From assembly GCA_004194705.1 (NCBI GenBank), contig SADC01000188.1, positions 124,001 through 188,000 on the forward strand: a stretch of 64,000 bases of DNA. Reading direction: 5' to 3'. The position numbers and the translations under genes were made by a program. The notes below the pieces were generated by a model, which saw only the letters and a program-made list of their open reading frames with translations, ran no database searches and was not told where the DNA came from. Below are positions 34,901 through 45,216 of this stretch, one piece after another. The number at the start of each line of letters is the position of its first letter. Position 1 is the stretch's first letter. This DNA comes from Ditylenchus dipsaci. Lineage: Eukaryota; Nematoda; Chromadorea; Rhabditida; Anguinidae.

Positions 34901-37900
34901 CTTTTTGCCGCGGCGCTTCTTGCCGCGGCGCTTTTTGCCGCGGCGCTTTTTTCCACGGCGCTTTTTTCCACGGCGCTTTTGGAACGGCGCTTTTTTCCCA
35001 ACTCCTTTGTGTCTAAGGTATGTGGGTGTGCGCATCTCAACTGCAAGCCCCCAAGCCCCCTGCGCTCCCGAAGGGGGCTTGATAGTTAGAGATGCGCGCA
35101 CTCACTTACCTTAGACATGATTCCGAGAAGTACTCTTGATCAAAAAATGCGTATAGAGTCTCTTTTTGCCACGGCCCAGTTGAAAAACATGGTGAGGCAG
35201 TCGAAGAATACATATATTCACTTTTCTATTGTTCTGCCATAAAAGTGGCCCCCTTTTATTCCCTTCCCTCCTAATACATCCCTTAATTCCTTTAAAATTC
35301 AAAAGGCGCCAATTTAAAAATTTTTTTTTTCAAATTTTTCTAAAATTTTACCTTGGGGGACCAAGGCAAATCCCAAAAAAAAATTTTCACTTTCACAGAA
35401 TCTGATGATCATTTCCCGTAAAAATCCACGAATATGCAATCAGTTTTTAAAATTCACCTCGAAAGTGGGTCAGCCGTGCGGGGGGCCAAGTAAAGTGTTA
35501 CCCTTTTTTTTCGACAAGGTAATTTTTTCTGCAAAAAAATCTGAGAACCTCGTACTTATACCTGCAAAGCTTCTAATAATCCATACTTATAGTCTTAATG
35601 ACATAACACGTAATAACCGTAATTTAAAAAAAAGACCGGCAAAATCGTTAACGAAAGAAACACTGAGCAAAAATACCGTGACTAAAATACCCATAAAAAA
35701 CAAAATTTTGGCTTGTTGCTCGAAAAATCGGCGTTTTCTGCTTTTTTAATTAATGGGCTAACATTTAAAAGTAAATTTACCATGACTTGTTCTTCAATGT
35801 GGTTTTCCATACCGTTTAATAAGGCATATATCACGCTTCTTTTCTGCAATTGTCCTTTTTTGTTAATATATCAGACGCAATGTTTGAGCACACAAAATAT
35901 ATTACAGTGTCTCTGTTCATTTTGACATTCCTAATGATGTAGAACATCGATGCGCTTCCAGCAATCTACAAAAGTAACATTAGAATAGATATTTTCCCTT
36001 ACAACTTTCGCCATTGAATTTTTATCTTCAGTTGTTTTTCGGAAATTACGAGTCACGATAAATCTTTTAACAGCAGACTTAAGAGGACCAAAAAACAGGT
36101 AAAAACACAGTTTCTGGGGATTTTTTAGTAGATTTATTGCATTTTTATATAAAATTATTTATTTGTGTAACAAAATATACTAAGACACCCTAGTATGCGA
36201 AAAAATTCTCAGAAATCCAAATCATAATACAGATTTTTTATCATTTGATTGCTAAGAAATGACCATAAGTTAAACATTCCTTTTCTAAAATGACATAAGA
36301 ATTTCAAAAATGGGGTAGAAGAGCGTTTGCAGAAAACCTGGTTCTTTTACCAGGATTCAAAAAAACATGGTACTGATAGTAACCAGTTGTGGGCATTAAA
36401 ATCTTGTCATTAAATTCTACATATTCCTCTCATGCTGTATATAAATTAAGCAACTAAAATTTATAAAAAATGCCTCATGATTTGAATTTTTAAAGAAATC
36501 AAAATTATTTTTGCTAATTAGTGCTTTTACAATTGTATATTTTCCGGGTTCAAGGCCGTGTACCATACTCGGACTGTTCGAAATTCGGGTATCTGACATG
36601 AAAATTTTGAGTCCTTCCTGAAATACGGTACTCGACAGCCACAAAAACTTTTGCATCAAAAATTAAAGATAAATAAATAAACCTGTAGACTAGAATTAGT
36701 TTTATGCAGAGACAGAGCTTTGAGCACTAGATGGAGGGCTTCCACATGTTTGTTCTGCAACTAAGCACACATTACCCCATATATTTTAAAGTAGCTCACC
36801 AAAACGCTTCCGAAGCGATAGAGTTGATAACTTTCTAAAATAGTAAGTCATTAAAACAATATAATTAGGGTAAGTGGTTGCACCATTAAGCACAGCCTGC
36901 ATCATCCTAGGTCTGTGCATGTAAACTTCCAGAGCCAACACTATCTGATCTTCACCATGGTCTCCACACACCTGCAACAAACGTGATAATTTTGGTAATT
37001 TCAGTCCTGTCCTGCTACTAGTGACTTTTTGTCTTGGTCCCTAGTTGTTTTTCGATGTTTTGTGTTGTGTAAGTCCTAATGTACGCAGGTTTATAAAGCA
37101 TAATAATGTCTTCAAAACTAGCCTTTTCAGCGGGTATATTCATGAAATGTGGAGCGTTGTCACAGTTGAATATGCCTAGATACTTCAGTGGTTTTTTCAG
37201 AAAGCTCAATCCAGCAATGTCTGAGGTGATCAGGCCGGTGCTGAAAATTGAGAAAATAAGTTACTGAAGAATTTGACTAATCCCTTAAATTTACCCTCTA
37301 AACGGTCGGTCTTCATCAGTAGCTGCAGCAATCAGATTGGTGCCAGAGATGTCGAGGTATTTAAGATTGGGCAAGCGAGTGATCAGGGTGTGCAGAGCAG
37401 TGACTGGGTAGGTATATTGACCGGTGATGCGCTCGCTCTGCGACACATCCAAACTCCTGAAAAAATGGGAATTTTAAAACATATACGAACGTATGGGTTT
37501 AAGAAATTATACATGTGATTTATGACCTTTACTACACCCCCTAAAAGTGACTAATATATCCAAAACACTCATATTTCCAATTTTTATCTAAATTTCATTT
37601 TTCTCGATATTTCTTTGCCACCGCGCCGTCGCCATACTCGTGGGCCTTAGAAAAAATCGATCTGCTAAAGACCGTAGACTCGCAGGAAGATCTTTGACTT
37701 TTTCTTGTTGTTTTTTTTCATGTTGTCACTGTTGGGGAGGGTTAGATCCTATTTTTTGGCTAATAACCTAAGGAACACATACACAAGTGTTTGTAAACCA
37801 CTGATAGAGTTGATGGCACTCTCCAGGTAGTGAACATCATACAGCACCAGGGTGGTCAGACTGTGCAAACTGCTGAGCACTCTCAAGTGTAGTAGTCTAA

Positions 37901-40900
37901 ATTGAGAATTGTAAAAAAAAAACTTTATGTATATAAAGCACTTTTCATTCTGCCATTCGGAGATATCCAGAGTCTTCAAACCACTCAATGAGTCGAAGAT
38001 GCGGGCCAAGAACTCGTCCTGACTTTCGTCTTCAATATTATAGGATAGACCCTACAAATGTAGACTTTGAAATAGACTACCGTAATTTAGAATGAAATAT
38101 TTTACAAGATTTACTTTTCAGGAATACCAGGGCGAAAAATAAAAAAACTTTTTAGCATTATGTTAAAAAGTTGCATTTTGTGAAGTGAAAATATTTTTGA
38201 ATGTAAGCTATAATTCCATACAAAGCAGCCAAATAACATATAAAAACGAGTATAAAAGCGGCAAAATTAGCCAAAAAGCGAAATTTGAGCAATTTAAGCG
38301 GCCCTATTGGCCTCTAGGGGGCAACATTTTTGCTTTGGTCCCCCCTGTTGTTTTTTCTTGAAAATGCCTTGGTCCCCCTGTTAATTATGGTTATTGTAAC
38401 ACTGTGATTATGGTGATCATGATGATAATGGTGATTATGGTCAACTTCAAAACAACAGAGTGGACCAAGGCATTTTTCAACGAAAACAACAGGGGGGTCC
38501 AAGGCAAAAATGTTGCCCCCTAAAGGTCATTTAAGCGACTAAAGTGTAAGCCCTTTGTTTTTCTTGATGTATGCATGATGTAGAGACATTTCGTAACTTT
38601 TGAGCATTTCTAAAAGTTTTTCGGGTTTTTTCTAAATCTGTTTTCAATTTTTTTGTCTAAAAAGGTGAAGTTGAAAAGTTTTCTCAAACAGATTAAAAAA
38701 GAAGTTGTAGTCTGTGTGCCCTGAATACAAAGAGTTTCTAGCCTCTATTTTTTTGGATAAAAATAATAACAAACATCAAAAAGCTAATAAACAAGTAGCT
38801 TCTCCCCTTTTCCTGGTAGCTATTCTTTCTTCATGCCATCTTTTTCAACAACTTTTTTACTGGTACCAGATGTGCATAAACACTTGAGCAGAGGCTGATT
38901 CAGCTTCCGCTATTCACTCCCATCCAGCTAGTTTCCTACCCACTCACGAACGGTCTATTTCAATATTCCAAATTTCCTTCAAAAAACTGGAGGTTCCAGT
39001 CAAAGTGTGTTAAATTTTCTGGCAGCTGGATCGTTCTGAGCACTATTGAAAGAAATGTCCAAAGCCTACTGTCCTATCAAACTCTCTTGTTCCCATTTTG
39101 GACTTTCAGGTCATCTTTCTACCAACTTCTTTTATTTCAAGAAATAAGTAATTTGCTTGATTTATTTTAGTTTTGACTAGAATTAATTAACACTGGAACG
39201 GCGGTGCGTGCTAAACTATGCGTCTTGTGCAGAATTTCACGCTGAACACGATGATGTAAAATATTTGCGGAAAGAGGAGGGATTGGAACGGGTAAAACAG
39301 CTTCCGAAAGTAGGTCATTTTCACCTATTCCCAACCACCTAGAATTCGAGCAAACTAAGGGTGTTACTCGCTCAAATTATTGCGCCACCTAGGTGTGTGA
39401 CATCTCAAAATACAGGGCGTGCTCAGGGCTATCTATTATGCATGAACTTGTTTCTGAGTGCCTACAATTTCACAGAGAATTTTCGACTTTTCCTCACAAG
39501 ACAATTTTCAGAAATCCAAAATTTTGACACTAAAATGGTCATAACTTTGGGTAGAGATCGCATTCAGATAAATTATCACATCAAAAAGAAAGACTGGAAT
39601 CTGAGGGTTCTTTCAATTTCGAATACACCAATAGCTTCTTATGAAATCTTGACAAAATTGGCAAAAGGAATGTCTAAGTCGTGATACAAGTTTCCCATAA
39701 CTTCGTGATTGCCAAGAAAACCATCCATTCTGACACTGGATTCGTGTTGAGGGTAGTCGAGTTGCTTATAAAAACCACCTTTAAAATAACAAAATCACTG
39801 TCAAATTTTAAATTCCGCTCAAGACAAAAAATATTTGATTTTCAAATTTGGATAGTTTTGTCTTGAGCGGAATTTAAAATTTGACAGTGATTTTGTTATT
39901 TTAAAGGTGGTTTTTATAAGCAACTCGACTACCCTCAACACGAATCCAGTGTCAGAATGGATGGTTTTCTTGGCAATCACGAAGTTATGGGAAACTTGTA
40001 TCACGACTTAGACATTCCTTTTGCCAATTTTGTCAAGATTTCATGAGAAGCTATTGGTGTATTCGAAACTGAAAGAACCGTCAGATTCCAGTCTTTCTTT
40101 CTGATGTGATAATTTATCTGAATGCGATCTCTACCCAAAGTTATGACCATTTTAGTGTCAAAATTTTGGATTTCTGAAAATTGTCTTTGTGAGGAAAAAT
40201 CGAAAATTCTCTGTGAAATTGTAGGCACTCAGAAACAAGTTCATGCATAATAGATAGTCCTGAGCACGCCCTGTATTTTGAGATGTCACACACCTAGGTG
40301 GCGCAATAATTTGAGCGAGTAACACCCTTAGTTTGCTCGAATTCTAGGTGGTTGGGAATAGGTGAAAATGACCTACTTTCGGAAGCTGTTTTACCCGTTC
40401 CAATCCCTCCTCTTTCCGCAAATATTTTACATCATCGTGTTCAGCGTGAAATTCTGCACAAGACGCATAGTTTAGCACGCACCGCCGTTCCAGTGTTAAA
40501 GCCAGAGCATCGATCTCGAAATTTGAAAATAAATACACTTGCTCAAAATAAGTACATTTTAGGCATTTTAGCAAAAAGATGCTATTTTATCTAGTGTTTT
40601 TTTGCTTTTTGGTAATGAAAATAATATTTTGACGTAAATTATAAAAAAAATAAGGGATCTTGTGAGTTATCGGGAGCTCACTCTAAAATTCACCTGAAAA
40701 TGACTTGGTCCCCCTGTGGTTAATAACTTATTTTAGAGTGAGGTCCCGATAACTCACAAGAACCAAAATAAGAATTGGAGTCCCCAACAAGTACAAATCT
40801 TATAAATAAGTACAGATCGCGGGACAGCACCCCAAGTCCCCCCCCTCCCCAAAGAGTATGATTTGTCTGAGCCTGAAAATTCTCTGAGCCTGAAACTCTC

Positions 40901-42800
40901 TGGGGAGGGGGTGCAGTTGGGGTTTTACGAGATCGAAGCCCTGATTGAAACTCGAAATAGTTGACAAGCCCGTGAAGTCCGCACAAAAAACTGGTATTTA
41001 AAAAGGGTCAAAAAAGACTAGAGTTACAATTACGTTCAAAAAGGGATTGCAGAAATTGTAGGCAGCAACAGTCTTTTTTAGATTTTGCGCAGATTAGTAT
41101 TTACATTTCAATTTGTATTTCAGTTAAAAAATGCCAGAAAATACATATATATTTTTATATTAGTATACCTGAAGTAGATATAGATGCTCGATATTTGGAC
41201 AAAATTTCATGAAGTGTGGTAGCTGGCCGATGCGCTCAATCTCTGTAGAATTGGACAGTTTCCTTCTTTCCCCATATTTCTTTCCTCACTCCTAGCCAGC
41301 TCCAGTGCCAAATCACTGCTTCCACTTAAATCATCTTCACTAACGACCTAAAGTGTGTATTCTTATGCTTTCATGATTTGTATACTAAAAAAGTTACTGG
41401 CAGCGAAGACATGTGTATGACATGCCCGTCAAACGACCTCATACTTCGAAGGGTATGATGCCTGTATTTAGGAATTCTCAGCAGATCCGTGGATGTCAGC
41501 TTCAGTGATGTCAATTTCAAGTTCTCTACTTTTAAATCGGCCAGTGCGGAACAGACTTTAGCAGAGTTGATACCCTGTAAATATCTCACACTTTTGAAGA
41601 CCACATACAACACTTTTAAAATTTCTTTGAAACGGGTTTTTTTGCAGGTTCTAATGGCTAGTAGTAAAGGAATGTGCCACGGCTAACCTAATATAGCTTA
41701 ATAAGGGCAGTGGCGTAGCCAGGGGGTAGGGCAAGGGGCACGTGCCCTCCCGTCAGATCTTTTTAAACGGTGTAGGTATAATGGCCTCAAAAATTTGAAA
41801 AATGGTTTAGATGAAATGGCCTAAAATGACCTGGTGCCCCTCCGTCAGAAATTTCTGGCTACGCATCTGATCGAGGGTAGCACTAACTGAAGTATATTGG
41901 GTTTCTAGTCGGTGGTACGCCGGGGTAGGCTTTTTAATGACCACTTACTCAATGGTTTCTTAATAAATAATCATCTTGCATTTATATCTTTGAATTATTT
42001 TGCACATACAGAGAACGATTTCCAGAATAGACAGGAAGACACTAAAAGTTTTAATCAACTAGCCCTTGTTTACACATATTCATTTTGCAATTTTATTTTT
42101 CGAGCGCTCCCAATTTTTTTGTAGTAAATTGTTTTGTTTATATTTTTTGTGAATTCAGACTAATTTGTGAAAAAATTATCTATAATGTCTGAAACCATGG
42201 TAATTTTAAATATGGCTGCCAGGGAGACTACCAACCTTCCAATTTTCAATTTTACACTACAATTTAAAACTGGTAGCCAGTGACCATCAGTTCATTATGA
42301 GCAACTTTTAGTTCTGTCCTTGCTATTCATTAAGATAGTTTTTTAAAGTAACAAAACCAACCTGTGCAAACGATAGGTCCAAACACATTAAACTATATTG
42401 TTGAGCAGCCAAAAGTTCCGCCTAAAAAATAAGTTTTATATGAAGTAAATTTGAATATAAACCAACCAATATTCTTTCAGACAGGTTTAAACCAGAGAGA
42501 TCCATCTTGCAAACAGGAAAACGTACACCATCCAAAAAAGGTCGTAAATTATGAGCCACCATTTCAGAAGTACTAGGTTCTTGTCTCAAATTCTTGCACA
42601 AACACTCTAGAACAGTTTCAGAAGCATTCAATGGCAGTTCCACTGCAGTTTGTTGTTGGCTCTTTAGAAAGCGACTAGAAGATGAGGCTGTCCGACTGCA
42701 TCCGTTGTTTTGTGGTAAAGCAACTGCCGTCGTCTCTTGCAACCACATTGGCACTTAGTTCTAATAGGGAAGGAGCTTTCAGAGGACGATCTTCTTTCAT
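22905..42800 (-). CDS. ZYG11/ZER1-family protein, CUL2 E3 ligase substrate receptor
   Basis: About 26 minus-strand exons: 42800-42467, 42421-42362, ~41640-41395, 41347-41169, 38051-37942, 37896-37783, 37456-37295, 37240-37123, 36971-36884, 36834-36800, 36754-36683, 35965-35906, 35843-35781, 31854-31771, 31710-31582, 31527-31437, 31383-31295, 28133-28102, 28050-27986, 27933-27900, 27838-27731, 24013-23946, 23896-23857, 23802-23692, ~23080-23021, 22974-22905. The N-terminal half is leucine-rich repeats (SLSGLKTLDISEW; LPNLKYLDISGTNL). The C-terminal half is armadillo-like with family landmarks: RNCCLSLCQFEIPQE, WSFLWNIT, NIAEVEHLRGKLM, FINYRSFKPILRLLP, SQHW|AVWALANL, KYCRFVEEEGG. Known relatives recruit N-terminal Gly degron substrates to CUL2 complexes. 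Exons of 32-35 nt and one GC-AG intron (donor 37122-37121) occur. Frame breaks near 42700, 41277 and 31375 look like sequencing indels. Exon 3 ends are uncertain. Introns carry most of the nested transposons of this window. Confidence 0.88.
23417..23643. mobile_element. Tc1/mariner-type MITE in a ZYG11/ZER1 intron
   Basis: TA CCGTATTTCCTCTAACTG ... CAATTAGAGGAAATACGG TA (TA at 23415-16 and 23644-45). 227 bp. It ends about 50 bp from the exon 24 splice donor. Confidence 0.8.
25650..25972. repeat. Hairpin of the CCAAGTGGTCG family
   Basis: Outer arms AACAAGTGGTCGTCGACTTG and inverse; inner arms include CTGTTTTCTGGACTGATTCG and the inverse TCCAGAAAACAGGTTTTGG. Centre near 25811. Confidence 0.8.
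26030..26300. repeat. Degenerate GTGGTAGTACC-type repeats
   Basis: Many imperfect GTGGTAGTAC, GTGGTATCA, GTGGTACTTGGG motifs in loose tandem between two hairpins. No coding potential. Confidence 0.45.
26412..26745. repeat. Hairpin of the CCAAGTGGTCG family
   Basis: Left CCAAGTGGTCGTCCACTTGG (near 26420) pairs with right CCAAGTGGACCACCACTT (near 26713). The inner CTGAAGATGGTTTGATAGTGG pairs with its complement near 26635. Confidence 0.8.
26885..27208. repeat. Hairpin of the CCAAGTGGTCG family
   Basis: Left AACCAAGTGGTCATCCACTT, right CCAAGCGGACGACGACTTG; the centre contains GGCAATAATTGATTTTGGTG. Third copy within 1.6 kb. Confidence 0.8.
28173..28180. repeat. Left 8-bp TSD of the hAT-type foldback element
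   Basis: AATGAGAC, identical to 29714-29721. Confidence 0.8.
28181..29713. mobile_element. hAT-type palindromic element with a second element inserted in its left arm
   Basis: Ends CAGTGTTTTCATAACTAACA and inverse are perfect inverted repeats flanked by the 8-bp duplication AATGAGAC (28173-28180 and 29714-29721). CAGTG ends plus an 8-bp duplication are the hAT pattern. Without the insert, the two arms are almost perfect inverses about 250 bp long, meeting near 29468 (AAACTAACACACCACTGTTAG). No transposase is encoded. It lies in the ZYG11/ZER1 intron between 28134 and 31294. Confidence 0.85.
28242..29276. mobile_element. Inner element, GGGCAGGAG termini, 8-bp TSD
   Basis: Flanked by AGTTTAGC (28234-28241 and 29277-29284). 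Termini GGGCAGGAGTAGTGTGGGCC and inverse. The terminal ~190 bp on each side are tandem units such as TTGGGCCAAAATCAATTTGG, inverted between the two ends. The intact opposite arm of the outer palindrome (AGTTTGCTAAACTAACAG near 29651) shows the uninterrupted site, confirming insertion. The interior includes half a CCAAGTGGTCG hairpin (28703-28815). The tandem-repeat termini give meaningless open frames rich in G, Q, N and F on both strands. Confidence 0.88.
29932..30979. mobile_element. Nested inverted-repeat element, TCGAGTCTCCC termini
   Basis: Outer arms: TCGAGTCTCCCATTAACATA then GCCTTGGGTCCGACAC on the left, inverted on the right up to 30979. An inner palindrome (~30040-30750) is made of TTTACCCCGCCAAATTACTG units and their inverse and centres on TTTAGGGTGGTTTAAG repeats near 30400. 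A related outer-arm fragment occurs at 47327-47450 (GTTCGTTTCCGCCTTAGGCC). No clear target duplication. Non-coding. In a ZYG11/ZER1 intron. Confidence 0.7.
32458..32465. repeat. Left 8-bp TSD of MULE copy 1
   Basis: TTTGTGTC, repeated at 35006-35013. The uninterrupted sister repeat at 6658-6675 (GATTTGTGTCTAAGG) represents the empty site. Confidence 0.9.
32473..32604. repeat. Left TIR array of MULE copy 1, about nine 15-bp units
   Basis: Units of the type AAAAAGCGCCGCGGC with variants (CAGA, GGTAA, TGGT endings). Because 15 is a multiple of three, long Lys/Arg/Gly frames stay open through it; these are not genes. Confidence 0.9.
32702..34588 (+). CDS. MULE transposase with FLYWCH-like zinc finger, copy 1 (frame-broken)
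   Basis: Exons by frame and splice signals: 32702-32920, 32965-33087, 33129-33246, 33284-~33510, ~33560-33641, ~33687-33970, ~34023-34275 and ~34335-34588. The N-terminus has a FLYWCH-like finger (CGGYLMRKADKNGDGTLQFW, RCAKKGC, RKPHISAIC). The MULE core shows DGTFFSCPKYFKQLY (near 33408), DFELAPSNILKQRFP (near 33686), a later FHFGQSL and PRTNNAIEGWHYQFN (near 34143), matching the family's D-D-E and conserved FH/TNN-E positions. The C-terminus ends ...NILMHE. Relative to copy 2 there is an extra G near 33340, an extra A near 33394 and one T missing near 33777, all in homopolymers. At ~33022 and ~34166 copy 1 is the in-frame one. Function: cut-and-paste transposase of the element, if expressed. 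Confidence 0.85.
34822..35000. repeat. Right TIR array of MULE copy 1, 15-bp units
   Basis: Inverse orientation of the left array: about eleven units TTTTTGCCGCGGCGC, with TTTTTTCCACGGCGC variants near the end. Confidence 0.9.
35006..35013. repeat. Right 8-bp TSD of MULE copy 1
   Basis: TTTGTGTC, copy of 32458-32465. Confidence 0.9.
38310..38528. repeat. Hairpin in a ZYG11/ZER1 intron
   Basis: Left CCTCTAGGGGGCAACATTTT then GCTTTGGTCCCCCCTGTTG pairs with right CAACAGGGGGGTCCAAGGC and AAAATGTTGCCCCCTAAAGG. The loop has CATGATGATAATGGTGA-like low complexity. Confidence 0.8.
39187..39190. repeat. TTAA target site, left
   Basis: TTAA adjoining the palindrome; matching TTAA at 40496-40499. Confidence 0.85.
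39191..40495. mobile_element. 1.3-kb near-perfect palindrome with TTAA TSD (piggyBac-type MITE)
   Basis: TTAA CACTGGAACGGCGGTGCG ... CGCACCGCCGTTCCAGTG TTAA. The two ~640-bp arms are almost identical inverses meeting at 39843 around a spacer of roughly 25 bp (AATATTTGATTTTCAAATTTGG). Only a handful of substitutions separate the arms, so it is young or kept similar by conversion. TTAA duplications are typical of piggyBac elements. No transposase is encoded; mirrored short frames are consequences of the palindrome. It lies in the ZYG11/ZER1 intron between 38051 and 41169. Confidence 0.9.
40648..40765. repeat. Short hairpin in a ZYG11/ZER1 intron
   Basis: CTTGTGAGTTATCGGGAGCT, CACTCTAAAAT and their inverse AGAGTGAGGTCCCGATAACTCACAAG around GGTCCCCCTGTGG. 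Confidence 0.65.
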
Positions 42801-43800
42801 TGCACACTCCAGTACTAAAACAGCAAATCACGAAATTTGATCTAAAAGTAAAATTTTTAGAATAGAAATTGTAAGGGTAGCACAGGAGTGAATAATTGAC
42901 CGGATCGGATACCCGTATACTCGAGTGTTAGGAGAAATTATGCGATCGTGTATCCGGCTGCCAAAAACGTCGTGCACTCAGAAAGCAGGTCTTCTAGAAA
43001 GTTGATAGTAAGGTATTTTACTGGCGGATGACTCAAGTGCTCGGATACCCTCATAACCGAGGTTTTTGTAAAATCACGAAGCTTCTAAAAAAGTGGATAC
43101 CAAGGAATCGGTCTGCTAGTATACTAAGCCGAACGGTTCAAATACCAATATAGCGAGGTTTTTTAGCAAAAATTACCCGGACCACATTCCCCGATCCAGA
43201 AAACCCCGGGAACTCATGAACCACGTCGAGTCAAATTACCCGACGCATACTACCATAGTCTTAAATCATAATGAAAATGAAATAAAAGGGTCAATAATTA
43301 TTAGCAGTCGATTGAGAGGCGGGATAAGTGAGGGATATTTGTATGTGTGTATTCTCTACACGTGATGTTTGTGTTACCCTCCTCTTTTTGCAGAAACACT
43401 CGTATTTAGTTTGTTTGTCTCTAGAAGGCTCTTCAAAGAAAGCAAGAAACTAATAATTTTTTTCTCGCCGCAAACATTCATGTGTTTCCCCACAAGACAA
43501 ATGTCCTTTGAAAATGTAAGAGTAAAGGGTTAAATATGTTTACTAGAAAAAGGATGATGTTAATTATATTTCGAATTCATGGGTTTGTTTTTGAAATTAG
43601 TAAAAGTACAACACAGGGATCAAAGGTTTTGTTTTCATAAGTTTATTATTTTTTCTTTCCAAATTTGTATGGAAGCGGTAAACATCAGTTCCACACATCC
43701 TGAATATTGAGTTTGAATTTACAATATTTATTGGAAACGAAAAATAGATTCCTGAAAAGATTTGACTAAACAAAATTAAATTGTCAATATTTTCCAAATA

Positions 43801-43963
43801 CAGTCGACTCTCCCAATAACGAACCCCTGGGGACCGGCTGTGGGTGTTCGTTATTGAGAAGGTCCGTTATAAGTACTTTATCGAAAATACAACCAAACCA
43901 AAAAAAGTGTTCGTTATTGAGAGAGTTCGTTATTCAGGGGATTCGTTATTGGAGAGTCGACTG
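43801..43963. mobile_element. pogo/Tigger-type MITE, TA TSD
   Basis: TA CAGTCGACTCTCCCAATAAC ... GTTATTGGAGAGTCGACTG TA, 163 bp. Internal GTTCGTTATTGAGA units are repeated. CAGTNNACTCTC ends with a TA duplication are typical of pogo/Tigger. A single related end lies in a MIC60 intron at 61389. Confidence 0.85.
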
Positions 43964-44177
43964 TATAGCAAAAATTTATATATTTCTTTGGTTTTATCTA
44001 CAGGGTGTCCCAGAAAAACATATCCCGACACCATAAGGGTGCTGTTATGAATGCTATACACCAAATGCTAACTTTTTGAAAATGATCCAGACAATTTATA
44101 TAAACCAGTCCAAAAACACAAACGACAAAATTATGTGTCTTTTTACGAAATAAATTTCGTTATTAATAATCAGCCTT

Positions 44178-44419
44178 AAGCCTAGTGTCCAATGACTGAG
44201 AGGAACTAATGACTCTGATGACTGAAAGGCAGAGTGAGGGGAAACGCATTTTATCAAAGTTTTTTTCAGAGATTTGTGGCTGGAAAAAATTTTGATTGGC
44301 TAGCCCTGAATCTTAGCTACAAAATGTGACCAAAAGAAAAAAATTTATGAACAAAAAAGGTTTACAACCCTTCCGCGTTAAAAACATGGAATTACTTTCA
44401 GTCATTGGACACTAGGCTT
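44178..44419. mobile_element. MITE with AAGCCTAGTGTCCAATGACTGA ends
   Basis: Left AAGCCTAGTGTCCAATGACT and right AGTCATTGGACACTAGGCTT are perfect inverses; 242 bp, non-coding. No clear duplication. Confidence 0.7.
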
Positions 44420-44911
44420 TGAAGGAAATTTTCCCCGCCTATTCAAAAAATTTCGCCTAACCATTGAACTCCTGTACGGATTTTTCAACTTGGTTTCTAA
44501 CACAACTATACAAAAATTAAATTTTAGGCCTTGTTTTGTTAGAAACAAGTTGAAAATCCGTACAGAAGTTCAATGATTAGGATTTTTTGAATTGGCGGCG
44601 GACAACCGTTGTCGGAGACGGCAATGACCCTTCAAAGAGGAATATCAGCGCGTTACACTGCAAATTAAGTCAGGAAAAGAAAGGAAATGCTAGATTTTTG
44701 GCTCAAAGGAGAAGTTCCGTCATTTTTTCAGAAACGTTGTTTTTCTTAAATATGCAAATTAGGTGTGTTCTGGCCGTTCGTTCGCGGAACAATTCACGTC
44801 ATTCGAAATAACACACAAAACTTCATCAGAAAATGCTTTTATTTAAAATGTAAAAGAACTTTGAAGTGTTAAACAGAAGTCTCTAAATAAATAAAAAAAG
44901 GTTCAAAAAAG

Positions 44912-45216
44912 ACTTTGACTAAAATTTTTTTTGCTGGCCAAACCTGGCACCAGATTCATGTTAAACGTTGTCCATTTGCTTTTAATAGTGTTCTTAAAAT
45001 TCAAAAATTACTGTAAAATTTTTAATTCCGCTCAAAAGAATAAATATTTGAATAAATGGGGAATTCGCAATTTGAATTTTTTTCTCTGAGCAGAATTCGA
45101 AATTTTACAGTAATCTTTGAATTTTAAGAGCAGTATTATAAGCAAATGAACCACCTTTAACATAAATCCGGTACCAAAATTTCAGGTTTGGCCAGTAAAA
45201 AAGTTTTAGTCAAAGT
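44912..45216. repeat. Diverged palindrome related to the 39.2-40.5 kb element
   Basis: Arms ACTTTGACTAAAATTTTTTT and AAAAAAGTTTTAGTCAAAGT, centre near 45060. The inner arms (AAATTTTTAATTCCGCTCAA, TTATAAGCAAATGAACCACC) resemble the core of the 1.3-kb palindrome (AAATTTTAAATTCCGCTCAA; TTGCTTATAAAAACCACC), so it may be an older, shorter relative. Confidence 0.65.

Larger units (their letters stand above)
32466..35005 (+). mobile_element. FLYWCH-MULE transposon, copy 1, in a ZYG11/ZER1 intron
   Basis: Starts GGTGTCCAGAAAAAAGCGCC; its right end inverted is GGAGTTGGGAAAAAAGCGCC. 8-bp target duplication TTTGTGTC. Long terminal inverted repeats are built from 15-bp tandem units AAAAAGCGCCGCGGC (left array 32473-32604, right array 34822-35000). 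It encodes a multi-exon MULE transposase on the plus strand, opposite to the host gene. It is almost identical to copy 2 at 47714-50266, so transposition was recent. Confidence 0.95.
32072..35495. mobile_element. Outer inverted-repeat element into which MULE copy 1 is nested
   Basis: Left arm 32072-32330 (CTTTACTTG, CACGGCTGACCCACT, TTGCATATTCGTG, GATCATCAGATTCTGTGA, TTGGCGCCTTTTGAATTTTA) is inverted at 35240-35495. Inside it lies a TGTCTAAGG-module element (32370-32465 and 35006-35130), and inside that the MULE. The ends run into C homopolymers and no duplication is clear, so boundaries are approximate. Confidence 0.65.

Noticed and set aside
32432..35114. Open frames of Lys/Arg/Gly-rich repeats (RRGKK type) and their reverse (FCRGA, PRRFLPRRF)
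   Set aside because: They are translations of the 15-bp tandem TIR units of the MULE; the same occurs at 47698-47919 and 49991-50505.
39681..40004. Two mirrored short open frames with identical proteins
   Set aside because: An inevitable product of the palindrome; no homology recognised.
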